From NCBI GenBank assembly GCA_003427395.1, contig BFEA01000255.1, positions 1,924,479 to 1,946,752 on the forward strand: a stretch of 22,274 nt of DNA. Direction: 5' to 3'. The DNA comes from Chara braunii. Lineage: Eukaryota; Streptophyta; Charophyceae; Charales; Characeae. Shown piece by piece: positions 1 through 8,235 of the stretch. How positions within the stretch are numbered: the stretch's first letter is position 1; the number at the start of each line of letters is the position of its first letter. The notes under the pieces are model-generated. The model was not told the origin of the DNA and did no database searches. It was given only the letters and a program-made list of their open reading frames with translations. Position numbers and translations under genes: made by a program.

Positions 1-42
<42 letters not shown>
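1..42. repeat. (GA)n microsatellite
   Basis: Perfect AG dinucleotide repeat that runs off the left edge of the window, so its full length is unknown. The frame across it stays open to a stop at 205-207, but this is expected for a GA repeat (Arg-Glu) and is not evidence of coding. Confidence 0.97.
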
Positions 43-46
<4 letters not shown>

Positions 47-880
47 CTGATGCTGCTGCCCCTGATGTTACCAAGGAAAAAACGAGTGTGACGATGCGGT
101 TGTCAAAGAGAGAGAGTCGGACGGGAGGTTCTTTTGGAGCGGATGACACAATGGAAAGGGAAGTGCCACCAAGGCGGGAGCTCAGAGGTAGAAGGGCTAA
201 GCGCTAAAGGGAGTGCAGTCTCAACTGCTCAAAAGCATTTGCTAGTAGGGAGATTTCCATCAGACATTGGGCGTCGCTCCACTATACATCGCTGTACATG
301 CACTTGGACGCTTTTCACTACCAACTGCATTCGGAGGCCAATGCTTTGAATATACCTGCCACTCTGGTCCCGAAAGCGTCCGGATGCATGTAGAGTGTTG
401 TGTAGTGGAACGAGGCCCATTGATTCTTTGATTCCATGATGTATTCTTTTGGTATTGGTGGGCAATAAGAGAAGAAAAGGAGAGAGAGAGAGAGAGAGGA
501 CAGGGCAAGGGCGAGGGCGAGGGGGAGGGTATGGTGGCAAGACAAGGGAGAGTTGACGTTGGGAGTATTCTTCCGCTGTTTCTCTTCTTCTCCATCTTTT
601 CCCAGATCTTTCCCTCTCATTCCTCACTGACTCTTCATCTTTGTGTTGTGACATAATACTGGCTGGACCGGTAAGCTCATCGGCCAAGCTCTTCCCTGAC
701 TGGTGGCTGCCTCCAGACTTACCAGACCTCTAAAAGGGGGGAAAATCATTTCAGGCTGTATTGATCCCCCTTTACACTCCACGTACCTAGCCTTGTGCCC
801 ATCTATTTCGGTCCAGTTCCACCATAATGATTACATCTACTGCTAAGTGTACTGTACACTGGGCCTCTTGGAGTTGCTGA
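43..880. other. anonymous DNA upstream of the first visible exon
   Basis: No domain or convincing exon is visible on either strand. It holds a short (GA)9 run near 480-498 and a GAGGGC-rich stretch just after it. The reading frames here are short and compositionally biased. By position it is either intron or upstream flank of the gene whose exons lie at 1251-1338 and 1790-2316; the sequence does not decide between these. Confidence 0.5.
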
Positions 881-882
881 GA

Positions 883-1080
883 ACTTCTTCTTCCTCCTCC
901 TCCCCCTCCTCTCTTACACCGCCTCCTCCTGTTCCCCCTCTCTAACACCTCCTCCTCCTCTTCTTCTTCTTCTTCTTCTGCGTCTGCTTCTTCTTCTTCT
1001 TCTTCTGCTTCTTCCTCTTCTACTTTTTCTTCCTCCTCGAACCTCTTCTTCTTCGTCTTCCTCTTCTTCCTCTTCCTCCT
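883..1080. repeat. polypyrimidine (CTT/CCT)n tract
   Basis: About 200 bases that are almost purely C and T on the plus strand, made of imperfect CTT and CCT triplets with rare G or A interruptions. The acidic minus-strand frame across it (poly-Glu) is a by-product of the triplet repeat. Such homopurine/homopyrimidine mirror-like tracts can in principle form triplex (H-DNA). Confidence 0.9.
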
Positions 1081-1144
1081 AGGTCGATAGCTGTGGCAGC
1101 ACACTGTGATTGAATCTCTGACCATTCCACGTTCTCTAACACAT

Positions 1145-1250
1145 CCCTTCTTCTTCCTCCTCTTCCTCCTTCTCCTCTCCCTCCTCCTCCTCCTCCTCCT
1201 CCTCCTCCCCCTTTCTTGTCTTTTTTGCTTTTCTTGCTGTGTTTGCTCAG
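1145..1250 (+). promoter_or_regulatory. 3' splice site with very long polypyrimidine tract
   Basis: A pyrimidine-only run from 1145 to 1217, mostly CCT triplets, is followed by T-rich sequence ending in TTTGCTCAG at 1242-1250, directly before the open exon at 1251. This is a strong canonical acceptor in which a microsatellite supplies the polypyrimidine tract. No single branch-point sequence can be picked with confidence. Confidence 0.6.
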
Positions 1251-1338
1251 GAGACTCGGGACTATGTGAAGGGAGTCTTCAAGAATTACTGGAATTACCT
1301 TTGCCTCTACAATGAGGATGTTGCTGCCCAGACACGCC
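1251..1338 (+). CDS. internal exon of unidentified gene
   Basis: An 88-base exon bounded by TTTGCTCAG before it and the strong donor GTAAGT after it (1339-1344). It encodes 29 residues plus one base, beginning ETRDYVKGVFKNYWNYLC and ending in AAQTR. The composition is balanced and aromatic-rich, unlike the low-complexity frames around it, which suggests a real protein. The last base is C, leaving phase 1; the acceptor at 1788-1789 supplies GC, completing an Arg codon in the open frame of the next exon. I do not recognise the protein family. Upstream exons are not identified and probably lie outside the window or are too short to call. Confidence 0.55.
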
Positions 1339-1396
1339 GTAAGTCATCACTCCCCATGATCCAGGTTACCCGCACATTCAGGTGCTCCATGCTCTA

Positions 1397-1439
<43 letters not shown>

Positions 1440-1789
1440 ATGCACCTGTGCATGTGTGGCATTGTTTGCATCTTGTGAATTTGTGTGATGTGTGCATGTG
1501 TGCATCTGTGCATGTGTGCATGTGTGCATGTGTACGCACACGTGTGCATGTGTGCATGTGTGAACATGTAGTACACGCAAGTGTGCATGTGTACGCACAG
1601 GTGGGCTATATATGTGAACTGCTGATGGTTGCCAATACCTGCTTTAGCAAATCTTCAGACACAATCTGGAGCAGTGACGCAGTTAGAAATCTTCTGATCT
1701 TTCTTTATAATCTGATATGTATTTATTTTGTCGATGGCTTTTGTTTGTGCAAAAAACCTGCATGCCATCATGGTCTGGAAATTGCATAG
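1339..1789 (+). other. intron with (TG)n microsatellite
   Basis: A 451-base GT-AG intron inferred between the donor GTAAGT at 1339 and the acceptor GCATAG ending at 1789. It contains a perfect (TG)20 repeat and a long imperfect series of TGTGCATG units. Both splice sites are canonical and the codon phase matches across the junction, which is the main support. Confidence 0.5.
1399..1603. repeat. (TG)n microsatellite followed by TGTGCATG repeats
   Basis: Perfect TG dinucleotides from 1399 to 1438, then about 160 bases of degenerate TGTGCATG and ACGCACA units. Alternating purine-pyrimidine DNA of this kind is prone to Z-form and to slippage. The His/Cys/Val-rich frames through it are artefacts. 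Confidence 0.93.
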
Positions 1790-2316
1790 GCGTGTTGATG
1801 GAAGAAGGCCAGTCAGCGACTATGGTCGGCACCAAATCAACGGCTGCAACAGCAATGACATCATCATCCAGAAATTACGTACGTGTATTGATGGAAGAAG
1901 GCGAGTCAGCGGGGGAAGTCGGCACCAAATCGACGGCTGCAACAATAGCACCATCAACGACTGACATTGCTCTGCACAGAACAGGGGGGGAGGGCGATGA
2001 GGGTGGGGAGTCAGAGGAGAAGGGTGGTGAGTGTGAGAAGTTTGAAAGCACAGACCGTGCTCTAGCTATGGCGACAACTGCAAGGAAGGCACCATCAACG
2101 TCGAAAGCGGTTCCACAGAGAATGGAAGAGGAGGAGGGTGATGAGGGTGATGAGGGTGAGGAGAAGAAGAGGGACGAAAAAGACCAGGATGGACCATCCA
2201 CTGTTGAGGAAGACGATGGAGAGGATAGCGGAACAGAGAGCAAAGGAGAATTTTTAAGCATGAGGCAGCCTGCGGTATCAGAGAAGGACCCAAGTTTGGA
2301 CCGCAAGAAATGCTAA
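1790..2316 (+). CDS. probable terminal exon, acidic low-complexity C-terminus
   Basis: Open from the acceptor at 1788-1789 to the stop TAA at 2314-2316, in phase with the exon at 1251-1338. It encodes about 175 residues. The first third contains two copies of a 31-residue unit (VLMEEG..SA..VGTKSTAAT) caused by a 93-base tandem duplication with starts near 1795 and 1888; because 93 is a multiple of three, the frame is kept. The remainder is rich in Glu, Gly, Asp and Lys (EEEEGDEGDEGEEKK), so it is probably a disordered, negatively charged tail. No catalytic domain is visible and the function is unknown. The acceptor choice is supported by phase, not by transcript data. Confidence 0.5.
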
Positions 2317-3000
2317 AAAAGACATTAATCCCTTCACAGAGAAGGAGGGGGGGGGGAGTTGGTGGGTGGGTGTGGGAGATAGGGGTGGGGGGTTGAGGGG
2401 GGAGGGTTAAGGGGAAGAGGATTGAGGACATCAGTTTTTTAAAAGCAAGGCCATATGGATGTTGTAAGACTAAATGGACCAAATGTGGCCGTAAATGAGG
2501 TCCAATGCACTCAGGACAGTCCAGGTGCCATTCTATGCCCAAGGAGATGAAGCAAGAGTAGTATTTTTGTTTTTTTTTCCTTCCGTTTGTGGAGGGGGAA
2601 GTTCAGAAAGGTTGGAGAGGGGGAAAAGGGGAGAGAAGGTAAATAGCCCCCTTGGAATATTAATTTTTCTTTTCTTTTTCTTCTTCTTTTTTTTTTAATA
2701 CTAACCTTTTCTGTTTATCACTTGCTTCCCTTTCCACTTTGGAGCAATTCTGAATAACCCTTATTAAACTACCACTGCCAATCAAAGGAAAATTGCTGGG
2801 TCTAATTGTCCCCCAGCCATGCACATTGTGTGAACAGGCCTACCAGGTGTGGCCAGTTTATTCGGCCCGTTGGGCCAGGTTGACCTGAAGCAGCCGCATT
2901 GTAGAGCAGTCCAAGCCCCAGTTTGGCCATTACCCACTGGTAGCCTCTGCAATTTTTCATCAAGTGAAGCTTCAGCACCCGTTTATCACTTTGACTCTCC
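2317..3000 (+). other. downstream flank / probable 3' UTR with G-run cluster
   Basis: Directly after the stop codon, 2344-2415 contains many runs of three or more G separated by short T/A spacers, able to form one or more G-quadruplexes in an RNA read on the plus strand. The rest (2416-3000) is anonymous apart from a T-rich run near 2670-2697. No AATAAA signal was found close by. Confidence 0.5.
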
Positions 3001-3001
3001 T

Positions 3002-3300
3002 CTCGTCTTCTTCTTCTTCTTCTTCTTCTTCTTCTTCTTCTTCTTCTTCTTCTTCTTCTTCTTCTTCTTCTTTGTCTTCTTCTTCGACGTCATCGTCGTT
3101 TTCGTCTTCGTCTTCGTCGTTTTGATTTTCGTCTTCGTTTTTGTCTTCGTCTTCGTCTTCGTCTTCTTCTTCTTCTTCTTCTTCTTCTTCTCTTCTTCTT
3201 CTCTTCTTCTTCTCTGCTCTTCTTCTCTTCTTCTTCTTCGTCATTGTTTTCGTCTTCTACTACTACCACTCCTCCTCCTCCTCCTCCTCCTCCTCCTCCT
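3002..3300. repeat. (CTT)n / (GTCTTC)n / (CCT)n tract
   Basis: About 70 bases of perfect CTT triplets (3007-3073), then GTCTTC/GTTTTC hexamer variants (3074-3165), more CTT (3166-3240), and a perfect (CCT)n at 3270-3300. The hexamer section looks like a C-to-G mutated CTT tract that then expanded. Poly-Phe, poly-Ser and poly-Glu frames across it are artefacts. Confidence 0.95.
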
Positions 3301-3784
3301 TGTCCTTTTTCTTCTTTTCTCCTGTCCCGTGTCTTCTCTCCTCTCTCATCCTGAAACTGATGTGAAATTAAAGAGATTAGTTGTCTGACACGGCAATGAA
3401 CTTTTGACCATGATCCCCGACACTAGTGTACTATAGCCTACGGCCTCTGGTTCCTTTTTTTTTTTTTTTTTTTTTCCCCCCCTTCTCAAGAGAGACATTT
3501 TGGGTTCTTAGCTGCGCCAGTGCCGAAGAAGACTACCAAACAACTTCGGGGCAACAAAAAAAAGAAACAAAAACCTGAATGCTGTTCCAACGATCGGACG
3601 GCCAATTCAGGACGGATATGTCGAGCTAGTGCTTTAGGGCATGGACTTGATTGTGCCCACAGTAGTTGTCCTAGATGTCTATCGGGTAGGGGTACCCCCT
3701 GCCGTGATTACTTCCATCTCATTCCGTCCCGCCGAGGAGGAGAATCGAACTCATGATCTGTTTATTAGCTGTTACAAATCTGGA
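3301..3784. other. anonymous DNA with poly(T) and a tRNA-like T-arm
   Basis: Contains a poly(T) run at about 3456-3476 and, near 3740-3752, the sequence GGAGAATCGAACTC. Read on the minus strand this is GAGTTCGATTCTCC, matching the RNA polymerase III B box of tRNAs. No matching A box was seen upstream on that strand, so this is at most a fragment of a tRNA-derived SINE. Confidence 0.4.
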
Positions 3785-4099
3785 GTGTGAGTATGGCCTG
3801 AGATTCGGCACAGCAAAGCTCACATTGGGGGGAGACACAGGTCTGTATTCAGCAAGCAGATTCGTGCGAGTGTACCCTCGAGGTTCAGCAAAGCAAAGGT
3901 CAGGTGTGAGTATGCCCTGAGATTCAGAATGTCGTAGCCTCCCTGTCCCCCACAATTGAACATAGCCGACTCATTGGAAGTCTGGTCTGTATTCAACAAT
4001 CGATTTGTGTGACTGTTCCCTTTGAGCTTCAGGAAAGCAAAAAGCAAAGTCCCAGTATGAGCATGCCTGGGATTCCGTAAAACTAAGTTGACAGTATGT

Positions 4100-4233
4100 G
4101 GGGAGGGGTGAGGGGTGTTGGGGAGGGGTGCTGGCGAGGGGGGGTGTAGACCCTCTCCCTCCCGCTGGGGAGGGGTGTTGGGGAAGGGGTGTTGGGGAGG
4201 GGTGCTGGCGAGGGGGAGTGTAGACCCTCTCCC
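4100..4233. repeat. G-rich minisatellite, two copies
   Basis: A unit built of GGGGAGGGGTGTTGGGGAGG, then GTGCTGGCGAGGGGG, then GTAGACCCTCTCCCTCCC occurs twice, the second copy with an extra GGGGTGTT insertion. The G half can form quadruplexes, and it can also pair with the adjacent pyrimidine half as a hairpin. Confidence 0.75.
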
Positions 4234-4639
4234 TCCCTCACATGTGAACACAGCCGACGCATTTGGAAGTCGTGTCTGTATTCAACGGCAGACTGAAACT
4301 ACTGAGGGTTTGTAACTTTGTATTTCAATTTTCAACAATTCATTGACTAAGAAAAAAAGAAGAAAAAAAAAAAAAAACAATTCGTTGATGTACCGAGTAA
4401 GAGCAATGAGCATACTCACACTAGCACTTTCCTGGATGTATGTGACCCGGGTGCATTGTGAAGTCATGTCTGTATTGGAGTAAATACTCACACTTGCACT
4501 TTTCCGAGATGTATCTGACCGTGGTTATGGCCAGACTCCATGAGTCCGACTGCAATCACCTGCAGAAATTGGCATAAAAACTTAAAAAGGCCTCAGGCTG
4601 GTGTGACTATTACCTTGAGCTTACCCAAAGCAATGTCTA

Positions 4640-4732
4640 CAGTCTTCCCCCGAATACAATGCACGGTCATTATAGCTGAATTTGGGCTAAATTCAGCTAT
4701 AATGACCGTGCGTTGTATTCGGGGGAAGACTG
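4640..4732. mobile_element. pogo/Tigger-like fold-back MITE
   Basis: A 93-base element with nearly perfect inverted halves: 44-base arms at 4640-4683 and 4689-4732, a five-base spacer GGGCT, and one mismatch. It begins CAGTCTTCCCCCGAATAC and ends in the reverse complement. It is flanked on both sides by TA (4638-4639 and 4733-4734), the target duplication expected for Tc1/mariner/pogo elements; CAGTC termini are typical of the pogo/Tigger branch. It has no coding capacity. It interrupts a repeat module, and a related unoccupied module lies at about 3887-3915. Confidence 0.85.
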
Positions 4733-4783
4733 TAGTGTGAGCATGCCCTGAAATTCAGCACAGCAAAGCTCGCATTGAGGGGG

Positions 4784-5334
4784 GAGCGGCCTGCGGAAAA
4801 GAAGAGGAAGCAAGTTTTTTTTTTTTTTTTTTTTTTTTCCCCTTCCTGCACAGGGGTCCTGTGGAGGGAGCTGCGGGAAAAAAAGTGGAAGCAATTTTAA
4901 CGGATGTCCTGTAAAACAGGACTGCAATTACAGCCAGCCCAACTCGATAAATCTGACAGGGGAACCCAAGAGACAGACTCGAACTCAAGTCTTTGTTTTC
5001 TTTTTTTTTCTCTTTTTTTTCCCAGCCTTTGTTACAAAAACATGGGCTAGACGCCGGGGACCTCAACATTACACCCCGATGCAAATGGTTCTGAAAGCAT
5101 CATCCCCAGCTTAGCTTACATGCTGAAAAGCCTGCAGGTCTTTTCACTACAGACCTCCTCACACAGCTCTGTGGCTGCCTTCCTAGACCACTAGACCTAC
5201 TAGACTACCCCTACCTATCCTTAGCTTTTCATGAGTTTGCACTGGGAGCCAGTGCTTGTTATATCAAATTTGCACCATGGATTTTGTCAGAAATGTTTGA
5301 TGCTTCTTGGGACTGAACAAATCGATAGTATCCA
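4784..5334. other. anonymous DNA with poly(T) runs
   Basis: Two T-rich runs (about 4816-4838 and 4999-5020) and otherwise unremarkable sequence. The lysine-rich minus-strand frames across it come from the T runs. No gene or known repeat is recognised. Confidence 0.5.
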
Positions 5335-5709
5335 GCGGCCTAGCTCAGTTGGTAAGGCACGCAAGTGGCATTCAGGAGGTCTTGGGTTCAATCCCCATTG
5401 GCCTCATGTACCTTCCTGGGCAAGCTTGGCACCCGCCACCTAGAGATATGCCGTTGGTCCCCCCGAGTGGCATTGAGCAGAGACTGCTGATGTTCATAGG
5501 GGGAGGGGACCGGAGGGGAGGCACAGTGACTGGCCCATCGAAGAAGCTCGGTCCTGATGCTACCGGCTGACCCCTGGCCGGTATCGCCCACCTGCTATAG
5601 CAGGTATCGCACCTGCTGGTGGGTGCAGCTCCCGCATGTTCCCTCGTTGGAGGCTTGAGCACGGATGTGGCTGCTACGGGGTTCCCCATACTTTAATGAC
5701 AATAAAAAA
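5335..5709 (+). mobile_element. tRNA-derived SINE
   Basis: The head has a good A box (TAGCTCAGTTGG at 5341-5352) and B box (GGGTTCAATCC at 5384-5394), with GGCC sequences at 5337-5340 and about 5400-5403 able to form part of an acceptor stem. The anticodon arm does not fold, so it is not a functional tRNA. The body contains CACCTGCTATAGCAGGT-type inverted sequence near 5588-5608, and the 3' end is ACTTTAATGACAATAAAAAA, a short A-rich tail. No target duplication could be identified. Confidence 0.65.
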
Positions 5710-6197
5710 GGCCTGAAAGGCCGTCCTGTCCAGATTTGACAGGTAATTGAATTGGTTGGGCTTAAAGAATTAGCCTTAAAAAAGTCGTCGCTGTGGTGCT
5801 GGACAGCATATACAATCCGGAATCTCTGGACTGTTCTCATGCGAAGCATGCAATACTCTAGACTCTAGAGACCATGAAAAAAAGTAGATAGAAGGTATGG
5901 AAACAGTTTTAACGAGTACGTCAATAGGACTCCATACTTGGTGACTGGATGCGATTAAACCACCACTACTTGGCTGAGCTATCGGCCGCAGAAAAAAATA
6001 GACTAGAAACGTTTCTAGTCGGATGAATTTGGGCGCTCCTGTAGTGGCCCGTATGTGTCCTAAAATTGCGGCTTGTTAACGGGCACAACTTTAGGAAGTA
6101 CTGGTGGGGATTAATCTCCCATACCCTATCTTACTATAGTACAAAACAGCTGCCTCTTACCGGTACAGGACCTTAAGTCGGGCCTGTGGAACATAAG
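5710..6197. other. anonymous DNA
   Basis: No coding region, repeat or RNA gene is recognised on either strand. Confidence 0.5.
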
Positions 6198-6265
6198 GCT
6201 CTAGGGCACTGGTTGGAAAAGCGCATTGTGGTATGAGGTTGCGGGTTCAAAACTCCACACTGACG
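6198..6265 (+). repeat. possible second tRNA-related SINE head
   Basis: TAGGGCACTGGTTGG followed about 40 bases later by GCGGGTTCAAAACTCC resembles an A box and B box. The B box carries an extra base and the A box lacks part of the consensus, so this is a decayed or chance match. Confidence 0.3.
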
Positions 6266-6402
6266 CGCAGGAACACCGGTGGGTGTTTACATAACGTACG
6301 GCCATTCGCACCCCCCCCCTTGGGCTGACACATGGTAAGGATTACAGACACTACAAGGGGTTCAAACCACCAATACCTTTCTCAGCCATTGATGCCGAGC
6401 CT

Positions 6403-6453
6403 CCCACTACCAGTAAGCCGAGCCTTGCCGAGCCTAGCACTACTGGTAGTGGG
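6403..6453. repeat. 13-bp inverted repeat
   Basis: CCCACTACCAGTA at 6403-6415 is the exact reverse complement of TACTGGTAGTGGG at 6441-6453. The 25-base spacer contains two GCCGAGCCT phrases. Function unknown. Confidence 0.7.
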
Positions 6454-6786
6454 ACTTTCTTTCTCTGAAAAAAAAACACAAAGAAAAATCCGGCCCAAAA
6501 AAAAAATAATAATAAATAAAATCCGGCCGAGGTTCTTTCAAAAAAAAAAGGAATAACTGCGCGGGTGACTGCTGCACAGTTCCGGATTCGCAGGAAGGAA
6601 TAACAACAGGGCACCGCGGTTCTGGACCGAGGGAGGGCAGTTAGAAACTGCAAAAACAGATTCTGAACTGTTACAGCTTTGTGCACTTCTAGCCGTTGGA
6701 AGTTCGGATGTGGCAAAATCAGGTGTGTTTTTTTTTTCTTTTTTCTTTTTTTTCCACGCCTGCTTATGTTACGGCTGAGCTGTATA
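6454..6786. other. anonymous A/T-rich spacer
   Basis: Contains A-rich stretches (6466-6550) and a T-rich run near 6727-6753. No gene is recognised. Confidence 0.5.
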
Positions 6787-6950
6787 GGCCACACCCATGG
6801 CTGGGCCATGGCCGAGACGTTTTGGCCACACCAATGGCTGGGCCACGGCCAAGATGTCTAGGCCACGCCCGTGGCTGGGCCATGGCCGAGATGTCTAGGC
6901 CACACGCCCGTGGCTGGGCCACGGCCGAGATGCCACGGCCACACCCCTGG
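6787..6950. repeat. 37-bp GC-rich minisatellite, 4.4 copies
   Basis: Units start at 6787, 6824, 6861 and 6898 (37, 37, 37 and 39 bases), with a partial fifth at 6937. Each begins GGCCAC, contains ATGGCTGGGCCATGGCC or a CpG variant, and ends near GAGATGTCTA. The core is itself an imperfect palindrome (CCATGGCTGGGCCATGG). Most differences between units are CA/CG or TG/CG changes, as expected from methylated-CpG decay. Confidence 0.93.
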
Positions 6951-7340
6951 GGAAATGAGCCAAAAACGGGGAGGGCCTGCTACTGGTAACTGCTCCCAGG
7001 CCAGGCCACGGGAAAAAGAGCGGTACCACTAGCCCAGGCCACCGTCCGTTTTGGCCAATTATTGAACCGGTAGGCCGTCGAACGCATGATTTACTGTTTT
7101 TCTTGCAGTTTCTAACTGGTCTTCGCCCAAGCTTGCAGTGGACTGTTATTTTTGCGAATTCTGAACTGTGCAGCGCTCACAGGCGCAGTTGTCTCTTTTC
7201 CTTTTTATTTTCCATACAGCCGCGTTTTTGCTGAGGGCTGTAACGCCCGTTGGGAGGGCATATTCTCACTTGTGCCCAATGTTCTGTATCCAGCTGCTTT
7301 CACGTCCAAAGACCATTTGGCTTCTTTTCATGATAATCAC
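6951..7340. other. anonymous DNA
   Basis: No feature recognised. TTGCAGTTTCTAACTG near 7106 is echoed by CAGTTAGAAACTGCAA at 6638-6654, an inverted pair about 450 bases apart that could mark the ends of a decayed element. Confidence 0.4.
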
Positions 7341-7582
7341 GGACCCGGGCCCGGACATTTCTGGACCGGTCCAGACGTCCGGTAATCCGGACAGGCACCA
7401 GACAACCGGACAGGACCGAACCCGGACCGTCCGGACCGGTACACTAGACACAAAAAATGTCCGGAACGGGGAAAAAAAAGAAGGAAAAAGGAGTTGGACA
7501 GGACCGAACCCGGACCGTCCAGACCGGTACACTAGACACAAAAAATGTCCGGAACCGGGGAAAAAAAGAAGGAAAAAGGAGT
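7341..7582. repeat. GGACCG-rich 88-bp tandem duplication
   Basis: From 7341 the sequence is dense in GGACC/GGTCC and CCGGAC words, including GGACCGGTCC. From 7408 an 88-base unit (GGACAGGACCGAACCCGGAC, then GTACACTAGACAC, then an A-rich end with GAAGGAAAAAGGAG) is repeated once, the second copy starting at 7496. The copies differ at only a few bases, so the duplication is recent. Related words occur at 8477-8525. Confidence 0.88.
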
Positions 7583-7645
7583 GCATAATACATTAGTGAT
7601 AAACAGTACTGAACACAATAGGAGCCAGTTTAATGAACACAATCA

Positions 7646-7723
7646 ACGGCAGTTGTAAGGGGACGAAACTTACGGCAGTTGTAAGGGGACGAAACTTACG
7701 GCAGTTGTAAGGGGACGAAACTT
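7646..7723. repeat. 26-bp tandem repeat, three identical copies
   Basis: The unit ACGGCAGTTGTAAGGGGACG plus AAACTT occurs at 7646-7671, 7672-7697 and 7698-7723 with no differences, implying very recent expansion. No coding context is visible. Confidence 0.97.
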
Positions 7724-8157
7724 AGTCCTTACCGTCTTTCACTATTCGCAACTTGACAGCTTCATTCTTTTATTTTTTTATTTTTTTTTTACTACCTGGC
7801 TTTGGCTAAGAGCTAGATTAAGAGATACAAACAAGCTACCGAAAATAGGCAAAAATTCAGGAACAGACTCAGACCCCCCTCCATCCTCATTACCTCACTC
7901 CGGCAAGTCTTACTGCAGCAGAGCCACCATCTCTGCAGCTTCATATTGTCACAGACGTTCACAAAGGCTCACACAACACTTGAAACCAGTTCTCAATAGA
8001 CCAATCCCGAGACAATTCAGAAAAGAGAATGAAAATCAGGAAAAAACAGAACTTGAACTTTGAAGTAATACTTTTTTAATTCATATTCATATGAAAATTG
8101 AAAATTTGAACATCTGGCCAGGACCTGATCTAAGAAGGGATCTCATATCTGACGAAA

Positions 8158-8161
<4 letters not shown>
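7724..8161. other. anonymous DNA
   Basis: Holds a T-rich run at about 7769-7790 and an A/T-rich patch near 8060-8115. No gene or known repeat is recognised. Confidence 0.5.

Positions 8162-8233
<72 letters not shown>
8162..8233. repeat. (TC)n microsatellite
   Basis: Perfect 72-base TC dinucleotide repeat. The Arg-Glu and Leu-Ser frames reading through it are artefacts. Confidence 0.98.

Positions 8234-8235
<2 letters not shown>

Larger units (their letters stand above)
3785..4783. repeat. degenerate tandem/segmental repeat array
   Basis: Several related modules recur. GTGTGAGTATGGCCTGAGAT at 3787 recurs in variant form at about 3905, 4056 and 4735. The phrase GTCTGTATTCA recurs at 3841, 3985, 4275 and 4466. 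A block with CAGCCGAC.CATT.GGAAGTC occurs near 3965 and 4253. Spacing is irregular (roughly 140 and 290 bases), so this is an old decayed array and not a clean satellite. It is interrupted by a G-rich block (4100-4230) and by the MITE at 4640-4732. Confidence 0.6.

Noticed and set aside
1-207. Open frame through the (GA)n repeat into ADAAAPDVTKEKTSV and on to a stop at 205-207
   Set aside because: Most of its length and openness comes from the microsatellite; no homology, and a possible donor near 188 would not match the phase of the exon at 1251.
2972-3388. Long poly-Phe, poly-Ser and poly-Glu frames
   Set aside because: Translations of CTT triplets on both strands, not genes.
5335-5406. 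Functional tRNA gene
   Set aside because: A and B boxes are good but no anticodon stem can be formed; it is better explained as a SINE head.
7646-7723. CRISPR-like array
   Set aside because: Units are directly adjacent with no spacers, in a eukaryotic context.
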